Below, piece after piece: positions 53,742 to 62,906 of a stretch of DNA of 64,000 nucleotides (positions are counted from its first letter, which is position 1; each line of letters begins with the position of its first letter). A program made the translations under genes and the position numbers. The notes under the pieces are model-generated. The model saw only the letters and a list, made by a program, of their open reading frames with translations. It was not told the DNA's origin and searched no databases. The stretch is from Gemmatimonadota bacterium. Its GTDB lineage: Bacteria; Gemmatimonadota; Gemmatimonadetes; Longimicrobiales; Gaopeijiaceae. The stretch spans positions 1 through 64,000 of the forward strand of contig JAJDXS010000063.1 in assembly GCA_022823145.1 (NCBI GenBank), read 5' to 3'.

Positions 53742-55051
53742 CAGAGTTCCCTCCCCACAATCGATTCCAGTTGTGCCTTCGCTACCATGTAGTCGTACCG
53801 TGCCGAGACCAGATTGGCTTCAGCCTGGTCGAGTGCCACCTGACTGGTGATCACGTCCAGGATCGTCGCCATCTGCACTGCGTAGCGCTCGCGGATGAGC
53901 CGCAGGTCCTCCTCGGCCACGAAAAGCGCCTCCGCCGCGATGCCGATCGCCTGTTCCTGCGTTTCGAGGGTTCTGAGCGCGGCGTCCACGTCCTGCCTGA
54001 CGCCCCGGCGCGCATCCTCCTCGGTGAGGCGGGCGACTCTGCGGCTCTCGGAAGCCTGCGAGATATTCTGCTCGCGCTGAAAGCCGTCGAAGAGCTGGTA
54101 GCTCCCCGAGATCCGGAAGTTCCAGCTGCGATTGCCGCCGGCGAAGGACCGGTCCTGGTTGGCCCAGGTGTACCCGGACGACACCGACAGATTGGGCAGG
54201 TACGAACTCCTGGCGCTGCTCACGCTTGCATTGGCCACGGCGGAGGAAGCCGTGGCCGCGCGCACGGCGGGGGAAATCGATTCCGCCAGCGCGATGATCT
54301 CCGGTTCGCTCAGGGCCAGCGGGGCCGGCTCGAGATTCTCCGGCAGCACGGGCAGCACGGGACCATCCGCGCCAACCTGGCGCCCCAGGGCGAATCGGGC
54401 CGCCCGCAACTGGTTCTCGGCCTGAAGCAGACTCTGGCGCGCGTTGGCCAGCTCCAGCCGGGTCCGCAGACTGTCGGACCGCGTCCCCGTTCCCACCTGA
54501 ACCTGCGTGCGGGTGATCTCCAGGCTCTCCTCGGCGCGGGCCACGCTGGCTTCCGCCACCTGGACCAGTTCGTCCTGCCTTAGTGCGTTCAGGAAGAGCG
54601 TGCTGGTCTGAAGCAGAACCGCGAAGCGCTGATTCCCCAGTCGGGCTTCGGCCTCAATGAGAGCCGACTCGGTCCGGTTGAGTTCGTGGAACTTGCGGCC
54701 GCCCTGAAAGATCTGGTAGTTGGCGTTCAGCGACGCGTTGTACGAATCGCTGCTGCCGGTCACGAGGCGCTGCGTGTTGGGATCGAAGCGGTTCTGGCTT
54801 TGCACCGAAGCGCCTGAACCAAGGCTCACGTTGGGCAGGAACGATCCCCAGGCGCGTTGCCGCGTCCCGCCCGCGTTGTTGAGCGTCGCCTGGCTCTGCG
54901 CCAGCTGCGGGCTGTACACCTGCGAGAGGCGCAAGGCCTCCTGCAGAGTCATCGTCGGTGCGGGTTCCTGGGCGGACAGCGGGGTCATGGCCGCCGCAAG
55001 GCACGCCACTATCAGTCCCGCCGGAATCCAACGCTCGCGGCAATACCCCAT
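53741..55051 (-). CDS. TolC-family outer-membrane efflux protein
   Basis: This 436-aa exported protein has the TolC/OEP repeats: [46 protein letters not shown] helices, and second-half [25 protein letters not shown] signal peptide (residues 1-27, ending PLSAQ) precedes them. It forms the outer channel for the MacA/ABC/permease proteins encoded next. Together they export peptides, lipids or toxic compounds; the cargo is unknown. Confidence 0.93.
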   Translation of the reverse strand: MGYCRERWIPAGLIVACLAAAMTPLSAQEPAPTMTLQEALRLSQVYSPQLAQSQATLNNAGGTRQRAWGSFLPNVSLGSGASVQSQNRFDPNTQRLVTGSSDSYNASLNANYQIFQGGRKFHELNRTESALIEAEARLGNQRFAVLLQTSTLFLNALRQDELVQVAEASVARAEESLEITRTQVQVGTGTRSDSLRTRLELANARQSLLQAENQLRAARFALGRQVGADGPVLPVLPENLEPAPLALSEPEIIALAESISPAVRAATASSAVANASVSSARSSYLPNLSVSSGYTWANQDRSFAGGNRSWNFRISGSYQLFDGFQREQNISQASESRRVARLTEEDARRGVRQDVDAALRTLETQEQAIGIAAEALFVAEEDLRLIRERYAVQMATILDVITSQVALDQAEANLVSARYDYMVAKAQLESIVGREL

Positions 55052-55052
55052 T

Positions 55053-55550
55053 TCAATTCCCCTCCCCGCCCTGCGGGCGATCGTCTCGCCGCCGCTCGCG
55101 GCGCTCGTCGCCTCGTCCGTCCCTGTTCCGGGGGTAGCGCACCGCCAGCAGTGAGTCGTACTGGGCGATCTGCTGCGGATTCAGAATCGCCTTGATCGAA
55201 TCCTGCGCCTCTGCGACAAGCGCCCTCTGTCTCCGGTCGTACTCCTCGCGGGCCTCCTCGATCGAGGCCCATCTGCTCCTGAGATGTCCGATGATCTCGT
55301 CGACGGCGGCGCGCTGTTCGGGCTCCATCGCGACTTCGTAGATCACCGGGCCGCGACCCCGGCCGGCGCTCGCCTCTTCGGCCGGCTCTTCCGTGTCCGG
55401 CTCGGCGACCGTCTCCGCCGTCTCTTCGACCGGGACGACATCGGGCGCCTGGCGCGCGTCCCATGCCAGTCCGAACATGAAGCCGACGGCGAGCGTCAGC
55501 CCGAGCAGCAGTAGAGAGATCAGTCGCGCCCGGTTTTGCTGTACCGCCAT
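55053..55550 (-). CDS. Spy/CpxP-like periplasmic protein, membrane-anchored
   Basis: This 165-aa protein has one N-terminal TM (LISLLLLGLTLAVGFMFGL), an acidic linker (PVEETAETVAEPDTEEPAEE), then a helical domain with EQRAAVDEIIGHLRSRWASIEEAREEYDRR and AILNPQQIAQYDSLL, close to the Spy/CpxP/heavy-metal-resistance layout. The end is Arg/Asp-rich. Spy-like proteins buffer envelope stress. It lies between the anti-sigma and TolC genes (1-nt gaps), linking stress sensing to efflux. Confidence 0.8.
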   Translation of the reverse strand: MAVQQNRARLISLLLLGLTLAVGFMFGLAWDARQAPDVVPVEETAETVAEPDTEEPAEEASAGRGRGPVIYEVAMEPEQRAAVDEIIGHLRSRWASIEEAREEYDRRQRALVAEAQDSIKAILNPQQIAQYDSLLAVRYPRNRDGRGDERRERRRDDRPQGGEGN

Positions 55551-55960
55551 CAGGGATTGCCGCCTTCCACGAGCGCCATGAAGGCACCCGCGCTCGCCGT
55601 GCGGCCGCTGCTCAGCAGAGATTCGAAGGAACGCTCGTCCGCCTCGACACCGAGGATGTCCTGCAACACCAGCTGGGGTTCGGGTTGCGCGTCACGCCGC
55701 GCCTCCGCCGTGACCAGCACGGCCGCGATCGCCGCGGCAGCCACGCCCACGGGAATCAGGCTCCGGGACCACCCGGTCAGCACCGCTGCCACGGACTCGC
55801 GCGCCGCCGCCCGTCTGCGCGCCAGTTCGAAGGCCACACGCTCCATGATCGCGGCGCGGCGTTCGCGCCAGTAGCCCGGGCGGTCGTAGCCCGGGTCCAG
55901 GACGTCCAGGCCGTTCATTCGATTGTCGTCTTGCATGCTCAACTCGACAGGCTCACGCAT
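55550..55960 (-). CDS. Putative anti-sigma factor of the second ECF unit
   Basis: This 136-aa protein has an N-terminal cytoplasmic part with YWRERRAAIMERVAFELARRRAA, one TM (SLIPVGVAAAAIAAVLVTA) and a short periplasmic tail. No zinc-binding motif is seen. It starts at ATG 55960, overlapping the sigma factor stop by 8 nt. Place and layout support an anti-sigma role. Confidence 0.7.
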   Translation of the reverse strand: MREPVELSMQDDNRMNGLDVLDPGYDRPGYWRERRAAIMERVAFELARRRAAARESVAAVLTGWSRSLIPVGVAAAAIAAVLVTAEARRDAQPEPQLVLQDILGVEADERSFESLLSSGRTASAGAFMALVEGGNP

Positions 55961-56501
55961 GTCCCCTCCATTCGGACAACTCGGCGCGAAGTGCTTTCCT
56001 TGCAAAGTGGAGGTGCGACCGGACGGTCCCGGAAGGGATCCCCAGGCGCGCCGCAATCTCGTCGTGCTTCCACCCCTCCAGGTCGTGGAGGAGCACGATT
56101 TCCCGCTGAATCTCCGGCAAGGTCTTCAATGCCTCCTTCAGTCGGCTCCGCAGAGCCGATATGTCTGCCATTCTGTCGGGACCCGGATCGGCAGTCCGCG
56201 CGCTGACGGGGATCTGTTCCCCGCCGCGCAGGCTCTCGCGCCGGATCAGGTTGCGCGAACGGTTTCTGACGATGGCCAGGAGCCACCCGGCGAACCGGGC
56301 GGGGTTCCGGCAATCGTCCAGCCGCTGCAGCGCAACCAGAAACGACTCCTGAGCCGCATCTTCCGCGTCCTGGTGCTTCCCGGTTACCGACAGGGCCACG
56401 GCATATGCCGCCCGCTGATAACGGCGGACCAGCTCGCCGAATGAGTCCCCGTCGCCGGTACGCGCCAGGACTACGAGTTCTGCGTCCGTGCGCTCCCTCA
56501 T
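55953..56501 (-). CDS. ECF-family RNA polymerase sigma factor (RpoE-like)
   Basis: This 182-aa sigma factor has region 2 (ELVRRYQRAAYAVALSVTG, DAEDAAQESFLVAL) and region 4 (LPEIQREIVLLHDLEGWKHDEIAARL, SGTVRSHLHFARKALR). It leads a seven-gene run: sigma, anti-sigma, Spy-like, TolC, ATPase, MacA-like, permease, all with overlaps or gaps of at most a few bases up to the permease. It probably drives its own operon under envelope stress. Confidence 0.93.
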   Translation of the reverse strand: MRERTDAELVVLARTGDGDSFGELVRRYQRAAYAVALSVTGKHQDAEDAAQESFLVALQRLDDCRNPARFAGWLLAIVRNRSRNLIRRESLRGGEQIPVSARTADPGPDRMADISALRSRLKEALKTLPEIQREIVLLHDLEGWKHDEIAARLGIPSGTVRSHLHFARKALRAELSEWRGHA

Positions 56502-56618
56502 TCCTTGAGACTAGACACCTGTCGCGGCTTCCCCGTTGAGGTCGACCGGCTCTTCGTTGCAGGTGGACAGCCTGCCGGCCGCCGTCGTTAGCCCGCTCAC
56601 AGTCGGAGGCGCCCGGTG

Positions 56619-57089
56619 CTACGGCCTGCGACCGCGGCGGTTGCGACGATAGCCGCGGGAGCGCCCGCCCCGCGTGGGATCGCGTCGTCCCGGTCGTTGT
56701 GAGTCCGATTCCGGGTCGGGCTCCTGAATCATTTCACTGACCAGCGACACCAGGTCGTCCTCGTCGACATCGTTCAGGGATCGGGCCAGGACGTAGCGCG
56801 TGGCGCCGGGACCGTCGCCGTCGTGGCGGGCCTCGACGCTGACACTGAGGATCCGGGCGCCGGATCCCCGTCCGTAGCCGACCCTGCCCGACCCTTTCTG
56901 CCGCACCACCCAGACCCGATCGTCCACGGTGACCTCGCGGGTCGGAATCGGAACCTCGACGACCCCGGCCACCTCGCGGACCGAAAGCGGCGGCGTACCG
57001 GCTCGCGCGGCTGGTGGTTTCGCCGGGCGCTTCGGCCGCGCGGCCGAAGCCTCACGCGGAGCACGCTTCCCGGTGTCCCTGCGGTCCAC
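56619..57089 (-). CDS. Uncharacterised 156-aa basic protein
   Basis: The N-terminal 30 residues are Ala/Arg/Pro-rich, the middle has a beta-rich core (VEVPIPTREVTVDDRVWVVRQ, ILSVSVEARHDGDGPGATRYV) and the end is a basic Arg/Gly tail (RGGRSRGYRRNRRGRRP) that could bind nucleic acid. No family is recognised. It is 11 nt from the HNH gene on the same strand. Confidence 0.6.
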   Translation of the reverse strand: MDRRDTGKRAPREASAARPKRPAKPPAARAGTPPLSVREVAGVVEVPIPTREVTVDDRVWVVRQKGSGRVGYGRGSGARILSVSVEARHDGDGPGATRYVLARSLNDVDEDDLVSLVSEMIQEPDPESDSQRPGRRDPTRGGRSRGYRRNRRGRRP

Positions 57090-57100
57090 TGCAGCGCCCG

Positions 57101-57649
57101 CTAACCCAGCGCCAGCGGCACGGCATCGTCTCCGAAGAACATGCGGATGTACTTGGCCTGAATCGGCGTCACCCGCCGCACGGCCCAGACCAGCTGCACG
57201 TGGTTCGGCTCGATCGGACGCGTGGCCAGGCGCAGGCCGGCCTCGTGAGGAAGGCGGTTGCCCTTGCGGTGATTGCAGGGAGAGCAGGCCGTGACGACGT
57301 TCTCCCAGGAGTTTCCGCCGCCCCGCGAGATGGGAAGGATGTGGTCGCGGGTCAGGAACTCACGGTTGCGAAGGTCCCTCTTGTGGCGGCCGCAGTACTG
57401 ACACGAGTAGCCGTCACGGGCGAACAGAAACGTGTTCGTCACCTGTCGCCGAAACCGCCTCGGGACATGGACGAACCGCACCAGGCGGATCACCAGCGGA
57501 CAGGGGTGCTCGGACCGCACAGTGCGGAAGGCGCGCTGGGCATCGTGCTCGAGGATCTCGGCTTTTTCGTCCAGCACAAGGCGGATCGCCCTCCGCGAGG
57601 GGACGATCATCAGCGGCTCGTAAGACGCGTTCAAGGCCAGGCAACTCAC
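57101..57649 (-). CDS. HNH endonuclease family protein
   Basis: This 182-aa protein matches the chromosomal HNH group common in many phyla. It begins LALNASYEPLMIVPSRRAI, has a zinc ribbon CQYCGRHKRDL and the HNH core LTRDHILPISRGG, then NVVTACSPCNHRKGN. These enzymes are usually housekeeping, with unclear roles, and are not by themselves a sign of a restriction system. The 138 nt upstream to 57787 show no gene. Confidence 0.9.
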   Translation of the reverse strand: MSCLALNASYEPLMIVPSRRAIRLVLDEKAEILEHDAQRAFRTVRSEHPCPLVIRLVRFVHVPRRFRRQVTNTFLFARDGYSCQYCGRHKRDLRNREFLTRDHILPISRGGGNSWENVVTACSPCNHRKGNRLPHEAGLRLATRPIEPNHVQLVWAVRRVTPIQAKYIRMFFGDDAVPLALG

Positions 57650-57787
57650 AGCGCCAACTCCGGTGAATCCGTCGGGGCTCCAGGCGACATCACATGTTTG
57701 CAGGAGGACCAGGATGAGGATAACGCTTCCGGCTTCCGGGGTGAATGCGCAACCCCCGCTGCCGCAACTCCCTGCCTGCGGGACAAG

Positions 57788-60067
57788 CTACATGAGGTGC
57801 AGCGGGTCGCGGTCGAGCGAGACGCGCAGATCGGCGCCGGGCGGGCGGAATTCGTCGGCTACAGCGGCCAGGATCCGGCCCACCGCCGCGGCGCCCCCCC
57901 GCAACAGAACGTGCCAGCGATAGCGTCCCTGCAGCTTCTCAATGGGGGCTGGAGCCGGGCCCAGCACCTCCGGGCCGCCGGTGCGCGTTCGGGTCCTGAG
58001 CCAGGCGTGCAGCGCCTCGGCGGCGGTCATGGCGTGGTCCTGGACGGGACTGCTGAGCAGGATCCTGGCCATCCGCACGCGGGGCGGGTAGGCCGGGTCG
58101 GCGCGGGAAGCGAGTTCGCGGTCGACGAAGCCGTGATAGTCGTGTGCGACTGCCGCACGCACGACATGGTGGTCGGGCACATGGGTCTGGATTACGACCT
58201 CGCCGGGCAGTCGGCCTCGCCCTGCCCTTCCGGCAACCTGGGACAACAGCTGGAAGGTGCGCTCACTGCTGCGAAAGTCGGGCAGATGCAGCCCCACGTC
58301 CGCGTTGATGACACCGACCAGCGTGACGCGGGGGAAGTCGAGCCCCTTCGCGATCATCTGGGTGCCCAGAAGGATGTCGACCTCGCCGGCGCGGACGCGC
58401 TCGAGGATGTCGTGGTGCGACCACTTGCCGCCCGTCGTGTCCACGTCCATGCGCGCCACGCGTACGCCGGGCAGGCACTCGATCAGGATGCGTTCAACCT
58501 GCTCGGTTCCGAGTCCCCGATAGGAGAGATCGGTCGAGCCGCAACGCGCGCATCGCCGGGGCCGGGGTTCCAGGTGGCCGCAATGGTGGCAGATCATCTT
58601 GCGGCGGGCCCGGTGGAGCGTCATGGACACGGAGCAGTGGGCGCATTCGAGCACGTCCCCGCAGCTTCGGCACTGCGCGAAGGTGGCGTATCCCCGGCGG
58701 TTGAGGAGGAGGATCGTCTGTTCCCGGCGCTCCAGACGCTGTCGGAGGAGCCGCAGCAGGCGCGGGGAGACGACGTGTTCGGGGGGCGTGGGTGCGGGCG
58801 TTTCCGTCTCGGGTGTGGCGGGCACGGAGACGGTGTCCCCCGCGGGCGGAGTTGCCGGCGTTGGCCGGGCACCGGCAGGGGACCGGAGATCGGCCACGTG
58901 GACACGCGGGAGGGTTCCACCGCCCACCCGGTCGGGGAGTTCGAGGAGGGCGTACTTGCCGGACTTCGCATTCGCCCAGCTCTCCAGGGAGGGGGTTGCG
59001 GAGCCCAGAACGCAGACGGCGCCGGCGTGGCTGGCGCGCACCACGGCCACGTCCCGCCCACTGTAGCGCGGGGTCTCCGACTGCTTGTAGCTGCCGTCGT
59101 GCTCCTCGTCCACGACGATCGCGCCAACCCGGGACAGCGGAGCGAAGACGGCCGAACGGGCACCGACGGCAATCCGCTTGCGGCCGGCCCCGAGCTCGGT
59201 CCAGGCGTCGAACCGTTCGCCGTCCGACAGCCCCGAGTGGAGAACCGCCACCAGGTCTCCGAAGGCGGCTCGGAAGCGCGAGACCGTCTGCGGGGTCAGG
59301 GCGATTTCGGGAACCAGGACGATGGCACCGAGGCCGTCGGCAAGCACCCGTCGGATGAGTTCGATGTATACCAGGGTCTTGCCGGAACCCGTCACCCCGT
59401 GCAGCAGGAAGGTGCCGCCCCCCGTCCCGAGTGCGGCGGTGAGCCGCTTCAGCACCGCGTTCTGCGCCGGGGTGGGCGTGAGGGAGGGTGCTTCGGGCAT
59501 CTGCCGGCCACGGAAGGGATCGCGCAGTACGACCTCTTCCGCGACGGTAACGAGCCCTTTCGCCTCGAGACCCCTGACGACCGCGCGGCTGAACCCGTTC
59601 TCCTCCAGCGCCGTCATGGTTTGCGTGCCGCCCGCCGCCAGGAGACGCTCGAATGCCTGCCGCTGACGCGGTGCGCGCCCGAAGAGATCGTCCAGCTCGC
59701 TCAGCGTTCCGATGTCGCGGTTGACGCGCGCGACCAGCAGCGTTCTCGGGCCGCTCCTGCGGGTGGTGGGCAGCATGGTCCTGAGGACGATGCCCACCGG
59801 CGCCACGTAGTAGTCGGCGATCCAGCGGGCCAGCGCGAGCAACTCGGGGCCGAGGACGGGCCCGCCGCCGGACACCCTGATGACATCGCGCACTCCCGGC
59901 ACCTTCTTTCCGGGGCCGAGCGTCCACCCGGCAAGCGTGCGGTTGCGGAACGGGACAACCACCGGGGTGCCCGGAGGCGGGACGGCGCCGGCGATCCGGT
60001 AGGTGAACGGCCGCCGCACCGGCACGGGCAGCGCCACCTGTACGAAGCCTGTACCGCTCGCCGACAT
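57788..60067 (-). CDS. priA: Primosomal replication restart helicase PriA
   Basis: This 759-aa helicase reloads DnaB at stalled forks. Seen: N-terminal DNA-binding domain (VQVALPVPVRRPFTYRI), Walker A HGVTGSGKT, DEEH motif VVDEEHDGSYKQ, LGSATPSLESW, the zinc-binding Cys cluster CRSCGDVLECAHCSVSMT and CHHCGHLEPRPRRCARCGS, and C-terminal AGRAGRGRLPG. A Pro/Thr/Ala-rich loop (about 60 residues) lies between the helicase lobes. Start at ATG 60067. Confidence 0.95.
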   Translation of the reverse strand: MSASGTGFVQVALPVPVRRPFTYRIAGAVPPPGTPVVVPFRNRTLAGWTLGPGKKVPGVRDVIRVSGGGPVLGPELLALARWIADYYVAPVGIVLRTMLPTTRRSGPRTLLVARVNRDIGTLSELDDLFGRAPRQRQAFERLLAAGGTQTMTALEENGFSRAVVRGLEAKGLVTVAEEVVLRDPFRGRQMPEAPSLTPTPAQNAVLKRLTAALGTGGGTFLLHGVTGSGKTLVYIELIRRVLADGLGAIVLVPEIALTPQTVSRFRAAFGDLVAVLHSGLSDGERFDAWTELGAGRKRIAVGARSAVFAPLSRVGAIVVDEEHDGSYKQSETPRYSGRDVAVVRASHAGAVCVLGSATPSLESWANAKSGKYALLELPDRVGGGTLPRVHVADLRSPAGARPTPATPPAGDTVSVPATPETETPAPTPPEHVVSPRLLRLLRQRLERREQTILLLNRRGYATFAQCRSCGDVLECAHCSVSMTLHRARRKMICHHCGHLEPRPRRCARCGSTDLSYRGLGTEQVERILIECLPGVRVARMDVDTTGGKWSHHDILERVRAGEVDILLGTQMIAKGLDFPRVTLVGVINADVGLHLPDFRSSERTFQLLSQVAGRAGRGRLPGEVVIQTHVPDHHVVRAAVAHDYHGFVDRELASRADPAYPPRVRMARILLSSPVQDHAMTAAEALHAWLRTRTRTGGPEVLGPAPAPIEKLQGRYRWHVLLRGGAAAVGRILAAVADEFRPPGADLRVSLDRDPLHLM

Positions 60068-60114
60068 CGGGCGCGTGCTGTCCAGGGGCTGCCGGAGCCG
60101 CGGCGACGCCCCGG

Positions 60115-61332
60115 TCAGTCCTTCAGAAGGAGGAAGACGTCCTGCTGGGGCTCGTCGACCGTCACCTCGGGGCCGTCCGGACCCATGTGCATGTTCAGTT
60201 CCGTGCGGATCCCGACATCGCCGGCGATGTAGATCCCCGGTTCCACCGAGAAGCCCACGCCGGGGACGAGGATGCGGTCGTCGCGCGTTTCCAGGTTGTC
60301 GAGGTTGGGGCCGCGACCGTGGATGTCGCGGTCGATCGAGTGGCCAGTCCGGTGGATGAAGTACTCGCCGTAGCCGGCGTCCGTGATTATCCCGCGCGCC
60401 ACGTCGTCGCCTTCGAAGCCGCGGATGACCTCGCCACGGGCGTGCCGCTCCCGGAGCGACGCCACAACCCCGTCGCGAGCCGCCTTCACGATCGTCCACA
60501 GTTCCGCGATCCTGGGCGGCAGCGCACTGCCGAAATAACCCATCCAGGTCTGGTCGGCGGGGACGGAGTCGTCGTGGCAGGCACCCCAGAGGTCGATGAG
60601 GAGGAGATCACCGGCCCGGATGCGCTCGCCCACCTCGCCCGGATCGTAGTGGGGGTCGGCCGCGGTCGGGCCGATCGCGACGATGCAGTCGGCCTGCGCG
60701 GGGGCGCCGCGCGCGGCGAGCTCGGAACGGATCCAGGCTGCCAGTGCGCCTTCCGTGATGGTCTCGCCGCGCGAGACGTGTTCGGCCGCACGGGCGAAGG
60801 CTTCACGCGCCAGGTTTTTCACCAGCTGTGACGCGCGGCCGTGCTCCTCGCGCTGCGCGGGCGTCCACACCGCGTAGAATGTGGAGACGAGGTCGCCGGA
60901 GCTGCACAGTTCGACGCCCGTGTCGAGAATCACGTCGCGCATGCCCGCCGGGATGAGGTCGAGGTAGGGGACGTCACCGCGCGAGGATGTCTCGGCCGCG
61001 ACCCGCTCGCACCCGGCCAGCAGGGCGCGCAGCCCTTCCTCCATGCGCTGGCGGCTGGAATAGCTCGCCTTCGGCCAGTCCAGGTGGCGCCAGGAGGAGT
61101 GCTCGATGGCGTGGATGAGGAGGCGCGGCTGCCCGTTCGCCGGTACGAGCGCGAATCCCCGCCGGGTCGTCCACTCCAGCCCGAGCAGCGACCGGCCGAT
61201 GGGATTGCGGTCCTTGAAGTCGTAGATCAGCCAGCCGTCGAACCCGCGCTCGCGCAGGGCCGCCTGGACCCTCGCGATCCCCTCCGCGCTGGCGAGCAGC
61301 ACCCCGGAGGTATCCGACTGCAGTCTCGTCAT
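60115..61332 (-). CDS. M24-family peptidase (Xaa-Pro dipeptidase-like)
   Basis: This 405-aa protein has a creatinase N-domain (GFDGWLIYDFKDRNPIGRSLLG) and a pita-bread domain with LLLIDLWGACHDDSVPADQTW, the HRTGHSIDRDIHG His block, FSVEPGIYIAGDVGI and RTELNMHMG. The first Asp ligand lies in an unusual context (LIDLWG rather than LxDxG), so it may be a distant peptidase or have changed specificity. Start at 61332 overlaps the ccmH-like stop as ATGA. Confidence 0.85.
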   Translation of the reverse strand: MTRLQSDTSGVLLASAEGIARVQAALRERGFDGWLIYDFKDRNPIGRSLLGLEWTTRRGFALVPANGQPRLLIHAIEHSSWRHLDWPKASYSSRQRMEEGLRALLAGCERVAAETSSRGDVPYLDLIPAGMRDVILDTGVELCSSGDLVSTFYAVWTPAQREEHGRASQLVKNLAREAFARAAEHVSRGETITEGALAAWIRSELAARGAPAQADCIVAIGPTAADPHYDPGEVGERIRAGDLLLIDLWGACHDDSVPADQTWMGYFGSALPPRIAELWTIVKAARDGVVASLRERHARGEVIRGFEGDDVARGIITDAGYGEYFIHRTGHSIDRDIHGRGPNLDNLETRDDRILVPGVGFSVEPGIYIAGDVGIRTELNMHMGPDGPEVTVDEPQQDVFLLLKD

Positions 61333-61898
61333 TGCAAGTCCTCCATCGCTTCAAGTTCGGCCATCGCCTCGTCGAGGCGCGCCTGTTCCTCGTCGGAAAG
61401 CCCTCCGGACCCGGCCACCCCGGTCTCACGGCCCCTCAGGCGGCGAAGCACGACCACGACCACCGCGAGTCCCATCAGGAGCGCCAGCGGCGGGGCCACC
61501 CAGGCGAGCAGTCCGGCACCGCTCCGTTTCGGCCAGGCGCGGTACTCCTCTCCGTGACCCGCGATCATCCACTCGACCAGGCTGTCCGCGCTGAGTCCCT
61601 CGGCCGCTCCCATCTGGATGCTGTCGCGCAGGGCCTCGGCCTCACGCGTAGGGCAGACCTCCAGCATGAGGCCGGGACAGAAGGGGGATCGAAGCCTGGC
61701 GATCGCCTCGCCGGCCTCGGGGTGGAGCGCCTCGGCCACCGATTCGGCATCGCGGGAAGAGAGTTCCGCCTGACCGGACGGGGGAGCCGGTCCACAAGCG
61801 GCTGCGAGGACGGCGCACAGCAGGACGGACCCGGGAGCCCTGTCGCGAAGAGGCAGAGCGCGACGCGGCGCACCCTTGCGGCGAGACTTCGTGTTCAT
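61329..61898 (-). CDS. Divergent CcmH-like cytochrome c maturation protein
   Basis: This 189-aa protein has a lipoprotein-like start (LCAVLAAAC), a CcmH-type helical domain and a C-terminal TM (LLAWVAPPLALLMGLAVVVVVLRRL) plus an acidic tail. Classical CcmH has LRCxxC; here the block reads LRSPFCPGLMLEVCP, so the Cys pair is spaced CX7C and the first Cys is Ser. It may still act in heme delivery to apocytochrome c, or have another thiol role. Overlaps the next gene. Confidence 0.7.
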   Translation of the reverse strand: MNTKSRRKGAPRRALPLRDRAPGSVLLCAVLAAACGPAPPSGQAELSSRDAESVAEALHPEAGEAIARLRSPFCPGLMLEVCPTREAEALRDSIQMGAAEGLSADSLVEWMIAGHGEEYRAWPKRSGAGLLAWVAPPLALLMGLAVVVVVLRRLRGRETGVAGSGGLSDEEQARLDEAMAELEAMEDLQ

Positions 61899-61901
61899 CG
61901 A

Positions 61902-62906
61902 TCAGACATCCATCGCAACCCCGGACAGGGCCCGGACTACCGCCACGCACCCCTCGCCGAGTCGCACGGGGTCGTAGCCTCCCTCCAAGAATACCACAAC
62001 GCGGCCCTGGCAGCAGCGATCGGCCGCGTCCATGATCATGAGCGTGGTTTCGTGGAGGTCCGCGGGTTCCAGCAACTGGCCGCCGAGGGGGTCGCCGGCG
62101 AGGACATCGAAGCCCGATGACACGAGGACGAAGTCGGGTGCGGCGCGCGACACCGCGGTGCTCAACGCCCGCTCGAACACGTTCAGGTATCGGTCGCGGG
62201 GGGTCCCGGCCGCCAGCGGCACGTTCAGCGTGAACCCCTCCCCCCTCCCCCGCCCCGTTTCGTTTGCGGCTCCCGTGCCGGGATAGTGCGGGTATTGGTG
62301 GAGCGACAGGAAGAACACGTCGGGGTCGTCGTAGAAGGCGTCCTGCGTCCCGTTGCCGTGGTGGACGTCCCAGTCGACGATCAGCACGCGCCCGGCCTGG
62401 CTACGGGCCCGAAGACTGGCCGCCGCGATGGCGATGTTGTTGAAGAGGCAGAATCCCATGGCGCGGCCCGGCGTCGCGTGGTGCCCGGGCGGACGCGCGG
62501 CCACGAATGCGTTGCGGTACCGCCCCTCCACCGTGCCGTGCACGGCCTCCAGCGCGGCGCCCACGGTCCCGAGCGCCGCGTCCCAGGACGCCGCCGAGAC
62601 CTGCGTGTCGGCATCGAGGCCGACCGGACGGCCCCGCTCCCGGGCCACGTCAACCGCGCCGCGCACCTGGGCGACCAGCGCGTCGGTGTGGACCAGCGTC
62701 AGGTCCTCTTCGCTGGCTGGCGACGGCGCGACTTGTCGAACCCTGCCGTGCAGCGCGACCAGGTCGTTCTTCAGCGCGGAAGCCAGGGCGCGCAAGCGGC
62801 CCTGGTGTTCGGGGTGGCCCCAACCCGTGTCGTGCAGCACCGACGACGGGTGCATGAGGAAGGCGGTCGGCGGGTGGGGCGGTGGCTCGCCCTTGTCGCC
62901 GGTCAC
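61902..62906 (-). CDS. Histone-deacetylase-family amidohydrolase
   Basis: This 334-aa zinc enzyme has HDAC signatures: HPSSVLHDTGWGHPEHQGRL, ARPPGHHATPGRAMGFCLFNN and VDWDVHHGNGTQDAFYDDPDV, then SSGFDVLAGDPLGG. These place the metal ligands and the catalytic His pair. Bacterial members deacetylate polyamines, acetoin-related or small amides. Start at 62906 overlaps the carB stop as ATGA. Confidence 0.92.
   Translation of the reverse strand: MTGDKGEPPPHPPTAFLMHPSSVLHDTGWGHPEHQGRLRALASALKNDLVALHGRVRQVAPSPASEEDLTLVHTDALVAQVRGAVDVARERGRPVGLDADTQVSAASWDAALGTVGAALEAVHGTVEGRYRNAFVAARPPGHHATPGRAMGFCLFNNIAIAAASLRARSQAGRVLIVDWDVHHGNGTQDAFYDDPDVFFLSLHQYPHYPGTGAANETGRGRGEGFTLNVPLAAGTPRDRYLNVFERALSTAVSRAAPDFVLVSSGFDVLAGDPLGGQLLEPADLHETTLMIMDAADRCCQGRVVVFLEGGYDPVRLGEGCVAVVRALSGVAMDV

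Noticed and set aside
57014..60232. Plus-strand open frame of over 1000 codons opposite priA
   Set aside because: It is the antisense shadow of GC-rich priA and the HNH gene: no domain, Arg/Gly/Val-heavy composition, and all motifs lie on the other strand.
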